Counted from the stretch's first letter, positions 1-8,481 are shown. The stretch is 49,667 nt of DNA from CAZQVA01 sp964596685 (GCA_964596685.1 CAZQVA010000015.1:1-49667); one strand, 5' to 3'. Notes: a model not told the origin generated them from the letters alone. Numbers and translations are program-made.

Positions 1-50
1 TAAAGGACTACATCGAGAACCAGGGTAAACGAAAAGGGTAAAGCCACCAA

Positions 51-353
51 TCACTGCGTGAAAGATGGCTTTAGCACCTTTACATCCCATCCGTGAACAG
101 ATGGGTTTTTCAGGTGCAGGGGATAAACAATCTCACTGTCATAGCGATAAATCAACAATACATCAGGAGTGATGTGACACTCTCGATGGTAAACGTAATT
201 TCCTACTAAATCATGATCTTTGTTTTTTTCAGGAAGTTTCTTTTCATTTACAAGCAGGTCGATGATTTCTTCTAATTTTTCCTGAATCTTTTTATCGTGT
301 TTGAATCTTTTCAAATCTCGTTTGAATTGAGTGACCGCTTTTAATCTAAGCAC
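51..353 (-). CDS. YafQ-family type II toxin (mRNA interferase)
   Basis: A 100-aa protein of the RelE/ParE superfamily, YafQ type, a family of ribosome-associated mRNA endonucleases. The sequence shows the family core DHDLVGNYVYHRECHITPDV followed by LLIYRY, and a late His (PSVHGWDV) in the region of the family's C-terminal catalytic His. I chose the GTG at 353: it overlaps the antitoxin stop by 8 nt (GTGCTTAG), the coupling expected for a toxin-antitoxin operon, and gives the family N-terminus MLRLKAVTQFKRDLKRF. The longer reading from 410 would run deep into the antitoxin frame. Activity is inferred from family only. Confidence 0.85.
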   Translation of the reverse strand: MLRLKAVTQFKRDLKRFKHDKKIQEKLEEIIDLLVNEKKLPEKNKDHDLVGNYVYHRECHITPDVLLIYRYDSEIVYPLHLKNPSVHGWDVKVLKPSFTQ

Positions 354-618
354 CTCGATTGATTCCCATTTTCTTCCAGAAATCGTCAATGGAATCACAC
401 TCGATACCACCGCCTTCTTCTGCCTCTTTCATCGCAGCAAGAGTTTTTTTATTGGGAGTTTTTTTATTAACAGGGAAATCCTTTCTCAAATAAGAAAGAA
501 TAAACTCGCTTAAATTCATATGTGCTTTTTCAGCCAACATTTTAATGTAAAGCCTCTCATCATATGAACAGGTAATAGTCACCTTTGCTTGATGTTCGGC
601 ATGAGATTGAGCTCCCAT
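346..618 (-). CDS. RelB/DinJ-type antitoxin
   Basis: A 90-aa protein directly upstream of the YafQ-type toxin. The N-terminal part (AKVTITCSYDERLYIKMLAE, then NLSEFILSYLRKDF) looks like a ribbon-helix-helix DNA-binding segment, and the C-terminal part is acidic and ends with IDDFWKKMGI, where the toxin-binding tail is expected. The start at 618 is set by a strong AGGAGG ribosome binding site (positions 622-628, complement) six bases upstream. The 27 extra codons further upstream have no such signal. The antitoxin is expected to neutralise the toxin and repress its own promoter; that is family knowledge. Confidence 0.8.
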   Translation of the reverse strand: MGAQSHAEHQAKVTITCSYDERLYIKMLAEKAHMNLSEFILSYLRKDFPVNKKTPNKKTLAAMKEAEEGGGIECDSIDDFWKKMGINRGA

Positions 619-642
619 AATACCTCCTTGTTTATGTCTTAC

Positions 643-671
643 AATATAACATAACACTGGCATTATGGTAA
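643..671 (-). promoter_or_regulatory. Candidate promoter of the toxin-antitoxin operon
   Basis: Read on the minus strand, TTACCA (666-671) and TATATT (643-648) are separated by 17 bases and lie just upstream of the AGGAGG site and the antitoxin ATG. Position and spacing suit a sigma-70-like promoter. No clear operator palindrome is seen. Confidence 0.4.
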
Positions 672-805
672 GCCTAAATTGCATGATTCCAGCTATCAAC
701 TTAAGAAGAGTTGTTGCAGGCAGCCTGCATCGCTCAACTTGAATGACTTATTGAGGAGAAAAGATCAAGGGCGTATAAAGGAGATCTTCGACAAAGAGGT
801 CTTAG

Positions 806-1252
806 ATGTTGGCGACATTTGGCGCTGGTTGTTTCTGGCATGTACAAGAAGTCTTTTCAAGACTGCCTGGCGTTAAACACTCCTCTGTTGGCTTCATGGG
901 TGGCACTACAAAAAATCCGTCCTACAATGACGTTTGTACCGACACAACAGGGCATGCTGAGGTTGTCCAACTGACCTGGGACCCAAAAATGATTGACTAT
1001 GAGGAACTTGTCACGATATTTTTTTCCATCCATGACCCCTCTTCATACCATCGTCAAGGACTTGATGTGGGCTCACAATACCGATCCGTTATTTTTACTC
1101 ATTCCCCCGAACAAGAAGCCATCGCCAAGAAAATAGCTGCTCAAATTCAAACCGAAAAACCAATATGCACTGAGATTCTCCCCGCAACAGAATTTTACCC
1201 TGCTGAAGAATATCACCAAGACTTTTTAAAAAAATGCAAACTATCGTACTGA
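806..1252 (+). CDS. msrA: Peptide-methionine (S)-S-oxide reductase MsrA
   Basis: A 148-aa enzyme that reduces methionine-S-sulfoxide in oxidised proteins. The catalytic motif GCFWHVQEVF sits at residues 8-17 (Cys9 is the nucleophile), followed by the family blocks VGFMGG, YNDVCTDTTGHAEVV, HDPSSYHRQGLDVGSQYRSV and AEEYHQDFL. It is at the short end of the family and ends right after the AEEYHQ block, so C-terminal resolving cysteines seen in longer forms are absent apart from Cys in the last residues. The ATG at 806 has AGAGG six bases upstream. It overlaps lysC by 19 bases, so the two are probably cotranscribed. Confidence 0.9.
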   Translation: MLATFGAGCFWHVQEVFSRLPGVKHSSVGFMGGTTKNPSYNDVCTDTTGHAEVVQLTWDPKMIDYEELVTIFFSIHDPSSYHRQGLDVGSQYRSVIFTHSPEQEAIAKKIAAQIQTEKPICTEILPATEFYPAEEYHQDFLKKCKLSY

Positions 1253-2004
1253 AATTTGGTGGAGCTTCAGTAGCAACAATCCACCACTTCTTAGAGATCG
1301 CAAAAATTATCGCCTCTTACCGCGCGCACTATCCACGCGTTATTGTTGTGGTCAGTGCAATGGGTGACACAACGGACCACTTACTTGCTATGGCCAAGAG
1401 CATTCATCCTACACCTCCTCAAAGGGAGCATGATATGCTCCTGTCTGTTGGTGAAAGAATTAGCGCCGCGCTTCTAGCCATGCAATTATCTGCCCTCAAC
1501 CATCCTGCAGTTAGTTTTACGGGAAGTCAAGCCGGTATTATAACCTGCTGTCAACATATGGATGCTAAGATCTTGCAGATCAAACCTCACAGACTTTTGA
1601 ACCATCTAGAAAATGGTTCGATTGTGATTGTCGCTGGATTTCAAGGGGTTTCCTTGCAGGGCGATATTACAACTCTCGGTCGAGGCGGCTCCGATACAAC
1701 GGCAGTAGCTCTAGCGCTTGCTTTGGGTGCACAAAGAGCCCTCTTCTTTAAGGATGTTCCTGGCATTTTTGACCGCGATCCCCACACCTATGAGGAAGCC
1801 CGCCAATTTGATCGACTCACCTATGAAGAAGCCTACAACATTGTTGAAAAAGGCGCTCAAGTTCTGCATCCACGAGCTGTACGTCTGGCCGCTAAAAATT
1901 ATTTACCACTTCAAGTGCTCTCTTTTAAAGACCCTGAACGCGCTGGTACATTAATCCAAGGCCCCGGCTCCCGTACAGATCAGATTAAATTTGAGGATGC
2001 ATGA
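1234..2004 (+). CDS. lysC: Aspartokinase, catalytic domain only (no ACT domains)
   Basis: Aspartate kinase phosphorylates aspartate, the first step toward diaminopimelate and lysine. The 256 residues contain the whole amino-acid kinase domain: KFGGASVA near the N-terminus, LLSVGERISAALLA, the GRGGSDTTAVALA loop, KDVPGIFDRDP, and YEEAYNIVEKGAQVLHPRAV. The protein stops where the tandem ACT regulatory domains normally begin; family members are usually 400-450 aa. It is away from the dapB-dapA-asd-dapL operon (30346-34204), whereas in Chlamydia trachomatis lysC lies inside that cluster. Allosteric feedback inhibition by lysine or threonine is therefore not expected from this polypeptide. It overlaps both neighbours. 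Confidence 0.88.
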   Translation: MQTIVLKFGGASVATIHHFLEIAKIIASYRAHYPRVIVVVSAMGDTTDHLLAMAKSIHPTPPQREHDMLLSVGERISAALLAMQLSALNHPAVSFTGSQAGIITCCQHMDAKILQIKPHRLLNHLENGSIVIVAGFQGVSLQGDITTLGRGGSDTTAVALALALGAQRALFFKDVPGIFDRDPHTYEEARQFDRLTYEEAYNIVEKGAQVLHPRAVRLAAKNYLPLQVLSFKDPERAGTLIQGPGSRTDQIKFEDA

Positions 2005-3932
2005 TGAGAGCCTTTCCCCTATTGCGCCTGCTTATCAACCCCGACCTGCCTGAAGGACTATCTTCGCTTTACGAGAGAAGTGCTACGCGCATCTTTATTC
2101 AATTACTCATGCAGGAAGAATGGTACGGCAAACCGAATGCTACAGAAAGATTTCAAAAAGCGATCCCCTTATTAAAATTCTCACCAGTTAAACAAGCCCC
2201 AGCAAACTTATCGATTTATTTTCTCTGCAACTACCGGCCAGATGCATTTAAGTTTTTCTTTGAGTTGCTAACGCGCTGGCTCATCCCGGGAAAACGCATT
2301 AATGTCGAACTCTTTTTCGCTGTTGATATCACTGTGCCTGAATGGGGAGATGAGGTCTACACAATGGCAGAAGTTATTGTGCGCCTAGAAACAGCTCAGG
2401 ACATCTCTGCCATTTTTGACCACCTCCCCCGTCTCGAGGACGAAATTCGTCTTGGCGTTAGCTCAGCGCACCATGCGATGCGCATTTTAGAGCTCAAAGG
2501 CCTCGTAACAGACGAAAAGATCGGCATGATCAAAGAAAATCTCACAACCATTATGCGCAGAGGCGTGAGGAATATTGATCTCGATATACTTTCTGAAATG
2601 CAATTTTTTCTACTAAACTGCTCCGAAGCATTTAAGCGGCACCATGAGCATCAATATATTTCGCGCCTTATTTGCTGCCACTATATTTTTAGGAAATCCA
2701 TTAAGAATTTAGCTGAGCAAAAACCAGACAAACTGCATGTGCTCATTAAGTTTACCAAAACACGCATTCACACATCCAAAGGATCTAGAAGTGTGCTTGG
2801 TATTTTAATTGCTCTTAACTTGCGCGGTGAATATGAACTCTTTGAAGAACGTCACCTATTGCGCGCGATCCATTCTCTACAGAGTGATCTTGTATCTATT
2901 CCTGACTCATTTGTCCTCACCTGCACCAATAACACGACGCAGCGTCTTTTATACCTAGAAGTCGAGAAAAAAAATAGCGGAGCTCTCATCACTCCACTTG
3001 AGTTTAAAAGGTTGCGCAAGCAGCTGCCAGCACAGATTAAAAATCACGTTGAGGTGCTCTTAAGGGCAACATTTATGCCTCGCAATGAAGAGGAAATCTT
3101 AAGACACATCTTAACGCTAAGCAAAGAGATTAAATATGTACGCGATCTGCCTGAAGTCATCCTAGACATCGATCGTCAAACAGCACAGTCTCTTGCCTTC
3201 ACAGTAATTCTTGTACGCATTTTGAAACCAGAAACCCTACCATTGGCTGATTTACTTGCTCAATCTAAAAGTGGCATGATCTTTGCCATTGACCGTACTA
3301 AAACAGTTGGTATGTTGCGCAACAAATACCCCAAAGAAGCCTCTGTCTTTACTGTGCGATTAGATAAAGCGCACTTTTTGAAAGAAGATCTTTATATCGA
3401 TCTTTCACAGGCACGCCGCACTGTTTTTGAGGAGCTTATCCATCTTATTGGACCTTTAAGAGATTTCAATGGTGGGATGATCTCCTCACAAAGCGAACTA
3501 CTGTCAAACCTCAGAGGATTACTTGGTGGTGTCGCTTTACGACATCCTCTGCTGTTAGAACGCTTCTTCTACTCACTTCAGCCAGCTGTCATGCGCTCTA
3601 TCCTTGATCCCAAACAGATCAAAACTCTCTTTTTACTGCTTTTGGATGCTTTAGAAGATGGAATTCCAGCTGGAGAGCCCGTCAGCTTACACACGGAACA
3701 TCATGCAGATTATTTATTGATGATCATCGCGTCAAAAGACCTCTCTTTCCAACCTGTACTCACTCACGCAGTCGACTCCCTTATGTTGCCGGGACTCACA
3801 TTGACCAGTTTTTCTTTAACGGTGCAAGAAACTCACTGTTTAGGTTATCTTTATAACTGTCAAGAATCGACAAAGACTTCACATTTTTATGCCACAGTAC
3901 GCTCAGCTTTGCGCACATGGCGCGATATGTGA
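2001..3932 (+). CDS. Large conserved-looking protein of unknown function
   Basis: A 643-aa protein that I do not recognise. It starts at ATG 2001 (overlapping the lysC stop as ATGA) or ATG 2004. It is Leu-rich and looks predominantly alpha-helical, with no signal peptide, clear transmembrane span or known catalytic motif. Many short amphipathic helices (for example RRGVRNIDLDILSEMQFFLL, LLDALEDGIPAGEPV) suggest a helical-repeat scaffold, which is inference only. Tight coupling to msrA and lysC implies one transcript. The final base of the stop codon is the first base of the inverted-repeat element at 3932. Confidence 0.7.
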   Translation: MMRAFPLLRLLINPDLPEGLSSLYERSATRIFIQLLMQEEWYGKPNATERFQKAIPLLKFSPVKQAPANLSIYFLCNYRPDAFKFFFELLTRWLIPGKRINVELFFAVDITVPEWGDEVYTMAEVIVRLETAQDISAIFDHLPRLEDEIRLGVSSAHHAMRILELKGLVTDEKIGMIKENLTTIMRRGVRNIDLDILSEMQFFLLNCSEAFKRHHEHQYISRLICCHYIFRKSIKNLAEQKPDKLHVLIKFTKTRIHTSKGSRSVLGILIALNLRGEYELFEERHLLRAIHSLQSDLVSIPDSFVLTCTNNTTQRLLYLEVEKKNSGALITPLEFKRLRKQLPAQIKNHVEVLLRATFMPRNEEEILRHILTLSKEIKYVRDLPEVILDIDRQTAQSLAFTVILVRILKPETLPLADLLAQSKSGMIFAIDRTKTVGMLRNKYPKEASVFTVRLDKAHFLKEDLYIDLSQARRTVFEELIHLIGPLRDFNGGMISSQSELLSNLRGLLGGVALRHPLLLERFFYSLQPAVMRSILDPKQIKTLFLLLLDALEDGIPAGEPVSLHTEHHADYLLMIIASKDLSFQPVLTHAVDSLMLPGLTLTSFSLTVQETHCLGYLYNCQESTKTSHFYATVRSALRTWRDM

Positions 3933-4099
3933 TTTATACCCATCCCGCCTGAAGAATTGGTTTTAGACAGAAGAGAAAGCCCCGGGCTTGAGTCAGAAAA
4001 AGTCCTTATATTAGTAATATGGAGGCTTTTTTTCTGGCGCGATCGCGAAAGCTTTTTCTTCGACCTAAAACCAATTCTTCAGGTGGGATAGGTATAAAT
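3932..4099. repeat. 168-bp inverted-repeat element (dispersed family, copy A)
   Basis: Left arm 3932-3966 and right arm 4065-4099 are 35-base inverted repeats with two mismatches. Internal segments are also partly self-complementary (for example around 3967-3980 with 4051-4064), down to a central ATATTA-G-TAATAT at 4008-4020, so the whole element could fold into one long hairpin. The arm sequence recurs at 12109-12174 and 34201-34232. It encodes no protein, so it resembles a MITE- or REP-like non-autonomous element. It abuts the stop codon of the gene to its left. Confidence 0.75.
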
Positions 4100-4124
4100 A
4101 ATGTGAGAGCCTTTAAATCGGCTT

Positions 4125-5411
4125 TTGAGCTCACGTTTAAACCAAAGGCATCAGTTGACTTCACGCCATCATTCGATCAGACGCTCTACCCTCGATTCAG
4201 GGTTAATTGTTGTAACGCATGCAATGCCACATCTTCATAGCACTTCAGCAGGAATTTATGGACGCGTGGGTGGTCGTTTTGAAGATGCTTCGAAAATGGG
4301 AATATCCCACTTTGTCGAGCATATGCTCTTTAAAGGATCACAACATTATTCCGCCAAACAGATTAGCCAGCTTATCGAAGGCAATGGCGGATATCTCAAT
4401 GCTTACACCGCTGAAGAGCACAGCTGTTTTTATTTCAAGACCCTTAAGAAGAGCCTTTTTTCATCTCTAGACGTCCTTGTCGACATGTATACAACTCCTC
4501 AATTCAATAAAGAGGAATTTGAAAAAGAGCGCGAAGTTATTCTCGAAGAAATTCACTCTTATGAGGATAATCCTGCACAAGCCATTGACGATCTTTTTGC
4601 ATCTGTTATTTGGGAAGGACATCCCCTTGCGCATTATATCCTTGGCGAGCCCCACCACATTGAAAAGATGACAGTGAAACATTTAGAAGAGTACTTCGAG
4701 GCCTACTACACGGCCCCAAACACAGTACTTTCAGTGGCTGGCCCGATTGATCACGATGAAGTGATGCAGTGGATAAAAGAAAATGAACATCGCTTTCGAC
4801 TAGGTCATGAAAATCATTGCACACCATTTCTATGGGAACAGAATAAACCGCGCACTAAAAAAGTCGATAAAGATCTCGAACAATGCCATTTGCAATTGGG
4901 CTTTCCAACAGCTGGAAGAGATAGCAGCGATGAATACACCTTGCATGTTCTCAATACAATTGCGGGTGAAAATATGAGCTCTCGCTTGTTTCAAGAATTA
5001 CGTGAAAGGCGTGGCCTTGCCTATCACGTCTCTTCAAGCGTGGATTTTTATGAAGAGGTAGGCTGCTTTTCGATGCAATCTAGTCTTGACCCTGAAAAGG
5101 TTCAAGAGTGCATTGATGAAACACTTGTGGTTCTTGAAAGTCTTCATACGCTTGATCCTTTAGAATTAGAACGTGCTAAGGGATTTATCATTGGCCACAC
5201 GCTACAAGAGAGTGAAAATTCCTTGTCTGCTATGCTATGGATTGGAGAACAGGCGATTGATCGCAGGGAAGATTTGTCTTTCGATGGCTTTTCCAGTAAA
5301 ATACAAGAAGTAAAACAGGAAGAAGTTGAACACCTTGCCAGACGGTTATTTGACCCAAATAACCTAACACTCGCGATCATCGGGCCTTCGCACAATGACA
5401 TTGAAGATTAA
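4125..5411 (+). CDS. M16-family zinc metallopeptidase
   Basis: A 428-aa single-subunit M16 (insulinase / processing-peptidase-like) protease. The inverted zinc motif HFVEH lies in GISHFVEHMLFKGS, and the third zinc ligand is expected in the EREVILEEIHSYEDNPAQA segment. The C-terminal half has the family R/Y motif region SSRLFQELRERRGLAYHVSS. No ATG is available before the conserved N-terminus. TTG at 4125 is the furthest upstream option; TTG at 4155 has AAAGG six bases in front and is equally credible. An in-frame TGA at 4104 blocks any longer form, and the inverted-repeat element ends only 26 bases upstream of 4125, so an original start may have been replaced. Likely cotranscribed with rpe. 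Confidence 0.85.
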   Translation: MSSRLNQRHQLTSRHHSIRRSTLDSGLIVVTHAMPHLHSTSAGIYGRVGGRFEDASKMGISHFVEHMLFKGSQHYSAKQISQLIEGNGGYLNAYTAEEHSCFYFKTLKKSLFSSLDVLVDMYTTPQFNKEEFEKEREVILEEIHSYEDNPAQAIDDLFASVIWEGHPLAHYILGEPHHIEKMTVKHLEEYFEAYYTAPNTVLSVAGPIDHDEVMQWIKENEHRFRLGHENHCTPFLWEQNKPRTKKVDKDLEQCHLQLGFPTAGRDSSDEYTLHVLNTIAGENMSSRLFQELRERRGLAYHVSSSVDFYEEVGCFSMQSSLDPEKVQECIDETLVVLESLHTLDPLELERAKGFIIGHTLQESENSLSAMLWIGEQAIDRREDLSFDGFSSKIQEVKQEEVEHLARRLFDPNNLTLAIIGPSHNDIED

Positions 5412-5436
5412 GGGAGTCCAAGTTAAAGAGAGTATT

Positions 5437-6144
5437 ATGCTAAAAAAAGAACAGATCTTAATAGCTCCATCTATATTTGGTGGTGATTTTGGTCGTTTAG
5501 GTGATGAGGCAAAACGTGCCGAAGACGCCGGCGCAGATCGCCTTCACATCGACATTATGGATGGGCATTTCGTTAAAAATCTGACTCTGGGCCCAAGGGC
5601 TGCCGAAGCGATTCGCCGCTCCTGCAACCTGTTTCTCGAAGTCCACTTAATGATGTATAATCCCTTCGATTATGTAGAAGCCTTTGCAAAAGCGGGAGCC
5701 AACCTCATTACGTTCCACTTGGAAGCCACCGAGGATATTGACGAAACCATTGACTTCATCAGAAAATGCAATATGCAAGTTGGATTAGCGATCTGTCCTG
5801 AAACTTCAGCCACTCTTTTGCTAAAATACCTAGAAAAAGTTGATCTTATTTTAGCAATGACTGTCAATCCTGGGTTTGGAGGGCAAAAGTTTATTCCTGA
5901 AGTGTTGGAAAAAGTTGCTTTTCTGCGCGACACCTGTAACCAACTCCGCATTGGTGCTCATGGGAAAGTTTTCCCCGCCGATGCTACTTTTGATCCACTC
6001 GATATCGAAGTAGATGGGGGTGTTATCCCCGAAACTGCAGCGCAATGTATTCAAGCTGGCGCTAACGTTCTTGTTGCGGGTTCCTACCTCTACAAACACC
6101 CACAGATGAAAGATGGAATCCAAACTCTCAAAGGAGTTTCATAA
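5437..6144 (+). CDS. rpe: Ribulose-phosphate 3-epimerase
   Basis: A 235-aa TIM-barrel enzyme that interconverts ribulose-5-phosphate and xylulose-5-phosphate in the pentose phosphate pathway. Motifs seen are IAPSIFGGDFGRLGDEA, the metal/substrate motif LHIDIMDGHFV, EVHLMMYNPF, MTVNPGFGGQKF and the phosphate-binding EVDGGV with AGANVLVAGSYLY. I chose ATG 5437 because it has AAAGAGAG just upstream, starts cleanly before the barrel and avoids overlap with the M16 gene; a longer frame begins at 5395. A short extra stretch (about GAHGKVFPADATFDPLD) precedes the VDGG strand. Gene order rpe - efp-like - accB - accC matches Chlamydia. Confidence 0.92.
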   Translation: MLKKEQILIAPSIFGGDFGRLGDEAKRAEDAGADRLHIDIMDGHFVKNLTLGPRAAEAIRRSCNLFLEVHLMMYNPFDYVEAFAKAGANLITFHLEATEDIDETIDFIRKCNMQVGLAICPETSATLLLKYLEKVDLILAMTVNPGFGGQKFIPEVLEKVAFLRDTCNQLRIGAHGKVFPADATFDPLDIEVDGGVIPETAAQCIQAGANVLVAGSYLYKHPQMKDGIQTLKGVS

Positions 6145-6146
6145 AG

Positions 6147-6518
6147 ATGGCACTGTCCGAGAAAAAATTAGAGTTCTTATATGAAGAAGACGATGCTTTC
6201 TTATTCTTAGATGTTTTACAGTTGGAGATCATCTCCATCCCGAAGAGCATCACAGGAAAGTCTAACCTCTATTTAAAAGAGGGTATTCAAGTCCGAGCTA
6301 CAGTCGATGAAGATGGCTCGGTGCTGTCGATCCAGCTTCCTCAATTTTTAGAATTGATGGTTGCAAAAGTCGATAAGCCAACTAAAAGTCGCGCCTCTCA
6401 AGACACTAAGTTAGCGTGTTTAGAGACGGGAGCACAGGTGAATGTCCCCTTGTTTATCGAAGTGGGCGACATCATTAAAGTAGATCCTCAAAATAACGAG
6501 TACATTCAGAGAGTTTAA
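6147..6518 (+). CDS. Elongation factor P-like protein lacking domain I
   Basis: A 123-aa protein matching domains II and III of EF-P, for example FLYEEDDAFLFLD at the start of the central OB domain and TGAQVNVPLFIEVGDIIKVD near the C-terminus. The N-terminal KOW-like domain, which holds the loop with the modifiable Lys that reaches the peptidyl-transferase centre, is missing. There is no room for it: rpe ends 2 nt upstream and no reading of that frame supplies it. In Chlamydia trachomatis the gene at this place (CT122) is, from memory, a full-length EF-P of about 185 aa. Either it is a reduced paralogue with another role or a decaying copy; the frame is intact. Confidence 0.82.
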   Translation: MALSEKKLEFLYEEDDAFLFLDVLQLEIISIPKSITGKSNLYLKEGIQVRATVDEDGSVLSIQLPQFLELMVAKVDKPTKSRASQDTKLACLETGAQVNVPLFIEVGDIIKVDPQNNEYIQRV

Positions 6519-6529
6519 AGAGTGGAAGC

Positions 6530-7006
6530 ATGGAGCTAAAGCAAATTAAAGAACTGATCGCTGCGATGGGGCGTTCCGATCTTTCAGAATTGACCATCAA
6601 AGAAGGTCCTTTTGAGATCCAACTTAAAAGACCACAGTCGGGCAGCCAATTATCGGCAGCAGCCCTTTATACACAAGATTTTGATCAACCAGTCAAATCA
6701 CTCCCCTCGACAGCAACCCCCTCTTTGGCAGCGGTCGCTCCTATTACGCCTCCTAGTGAAGTAGATCAAAATAGCAAATTTGTAACATCACCCATGGTGG
6801 GTACATTTTATAGCGCTGCAAGCCCCGATGATCCAGCCTTCATTAAGGTCGGAGATCGCGTCGATGCAGAAACAGTCGTTTGCATCGTTGAGGCGATGAA
6901 GGTGATGAATGAGATTAAAGCGGGTGTCAGTGGCGTTGTTGCTGAAGTATTGATCGACAATGCAAGTCCCGTTGAATTTGGCACAAAATTAATGCGCGTT
7001 GTATGA
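6530..7006 (+). CDS. accB: Biotin carboxyl carrier protein of acetyl-CoA carboxylase
   Basis: A 158-aa carrier protein. The C-terminal biotinyl domain carries the biotin attachment motif EAMKVMNEI (Lys biotinylated) after TSPMVGTFYSAASPDDPAF, with the usual thumb sequence. The N-terminal part (MELKQIKELIAAM, then LTIKEGPFEIQLKR) is the normal AccB start, and a Pro/Ala/Ser/Thr-rich linker joins the two. It acts in the first step of fatty acid synthesis with AccC, which overlaps it by ATGA. Confidence 0.95.
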   Translation: MELKQIKELIAAMGRSDLSELTIKEGPFEIQLKRPQSGSQLSAAALYTQDFDQPVKSLPSTATPSLAAVAPITPPSEVDQNSKFVTSPMVGTFYSAASPDDPAFIKVGDRVDAETVVCIVEAMKVMNEIKAGVSGVVAEVLIDNASPVEFGTKLMRVV

Positions 7007-8388
7007 AAAAAGTTCTGATTGCTAATCGCGGAGAGATCGCTGTACGCATTATTCGCGCCTGTCACGATTTAGGGCTACAAACGGTTGCCGTTTATAGCAC
7101 AGCGGATGCAGAAGCGCTTCACGTGCTTCATGCAGATGAAGCGGTCTGTATTGGACAAGCTCCCTCTGCAAAATCCTACCTCAAGATCCCTGCGATCTTA
7201 TCTGCTTGTGAAATTACAGGGGCTGACGCAGTCCACCCTGGCTATGGTTTCCTAAGTGAAAATGCCAATTTTGCTTCTATCTGCGAAAGTTGTGGACTCA
7301 CCTTTATTGGACCTACCGCTGCTGCCATCAGTCTTTTAGGTGACAAGGCGCAAGCCAAAGCCACGGCAAAAGCTGCTAAATGTCCCGTTATCCCGGGATC
7401 AGATGGCGTCGTGACTACCCCCCAAATCGCCCTTGAAGAAGCCCATCGCATTGGATTCCCCATCTTCATCAAAGCTGTTGCAGGAGGGGGCGGTAAAGGG
7501 ATTCGCATCGCACATAATGAGGAAGAGTTCCATAAGCAATTTTTGGCAGCGCGCGCAGAAGCTGAGGCTGCTTTTGGCAATCCACAGCTATACTTGGAAA
7601 AAATGATCATGAATCCTCGGCATATTGAGGTACAGATCTTAGCTGACAAGCATGGCAACTGCATCCATTTGGGGGAACGCGATTGTACAATTCAGCGTCG
7701 TAGACAAAAATTGATCGAGGAGACACCCAGTCCTATCCTCTCTCAAAAATTGCGCGAAAAAATCGGTTTAGCAGCGACTCAAGTCGCCAAAGCTGCTAAA
7801 TATACTTCTGCTGGAACAATCGAATTTTTGCTCGATAAAGATCTGAATTTCTACTTTATGGAGATGAATACACGCATCCAAGTAGAACATACAGTGACGG
7901 AAGAGCTTACAGGCATCGATCTTGTCAAAGAGCAATTGCGTGTTGCCATGGGACAGCATTTACCTTTAAAGCAAAAAGAAGTGACCTTTAACGGCCATGT
8001 GATACAGTTCCGCATTAATGCAGAAAATCCTGCCTCTAATTTCGCGCCAAGTCCTGGTCGTCTAGAGCATTATCTGCCTTCTGGTGGCCCACATGTTCGC
8101 GTTGATAGTGCTTGCTATTCGGGATACCATATCCCCCCTCACTACGATTCCATGATCGCTAAACTAATCGTTAAAGGCGCTACACGCAATGAAGCGCTTG
8201 CTCGTGCAAAGCGGGCTTTGAAGGAGTTTCACATTGGCGGGGTCCATACCACGATCCCTTTTCACCAGTACATGCTGACAGATGAAAACTTCATCAATAA
8301 TGATTATGATCTCAAGTATATTGACAACCTTATCGAACAAGGGTGCGACTTTAAACCCTCTGTCGATAGCAATCATCACTTTCATTAA
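7003..8388 (+). CDS. accC: Biotin carboxylase subunit of acetyl-CoA carboxylase
   Basis: A 461-aa ATP-grasp enzyme that carboxylates biotin on AccB. It begins MKKVLIANRGEIAVRIIRA (typical), has the glycine-rich ATP loop KAVAGGGGKGIRIA, HIEVQILADKHGNCIHLGER, the metal-binding MEMNTRIQVEHTVTE and the C-terminal AENPASNFAPSPGRL. Length is normal for the family. The start overlaps accB (ATGA). In Chlamydia ribosomal genes rplM and rpsI follow; here the operon ends and tRNA genes follow, so the gene order differs. Confidence 0.96.
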   Translation: MKKVLIANRGEIAVRIIRACHDLGLQTVAVYSTADAEALHVLHADEAVCIGQAPSAKSYLKIPAILSACEITGADAVHPGYGFLSENANFASICESCGLTFIGPTAAAISLLGDKAQAKATAKAAKCPVIPGSDGVVTTPQIALEEAHRIGFPIFIKAVAGGGGKGIRIAHNEEEFHKQFLAARAEAEAAFGNPQLYLEKMIMNPRHIEVQILADKHGNCIHLGERDCTIQRRRQKLIEETPSPILSQKLREKIGLAATQVAKAAKYTSAGTIEFLLDKDLNFYFMEMNTRIQVEHTVTEELTGIDLVKEQLRVAMGQHLPLKQKEVTFNGHVIQFRINAENPASNFAPSPGRLEHYLPSGGPHVRVDSACYSGYHIPPHYDSMIAKLIVKGATRNEALARAKRALKEFHIGGVHTTIPFHQYMLTDENFINNDYDLKYIDNLIEQGCDFKPSVDSNHHFH

Positions 8389-8452
8389 CTTTGATTTAGC
8401 GGGTCGCATTTTTAGTATCTACTCGAAATGCGCCTCGTTTCAAAAAAAACTT

Positions 8453-8481
8453 TTGCTCTTTTCCTACATTGCTGCTATATC
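8453..8481 (+). promoter_or_regulatory. Candidate promoter of the 55-aa Cys-rich gene
   Basis: TTGCTC (8453-8458) and TATATC (8476-8481) are 17 bases apart and sit 36 bases upstream of the ATG at 8517. Just upstream, CGCATTT (8405-8411) and AAATGCG (8426-8432) form a small hairpin after accC with no good U-tract, so it is a weak terminator candidate at best. Confidence 0.4.

Noticed and set aside
679..876. 65-codon plus frame before msrA
   Set aside because: No ribosome binding site and it overlaps msrA in another frame with no recognisable protein pattern.
4019..4240. 73-codon plus frame
   Set aside because: It begins inside the inverted-repeat element and runs through the M16 gene in another frame; no start signal.
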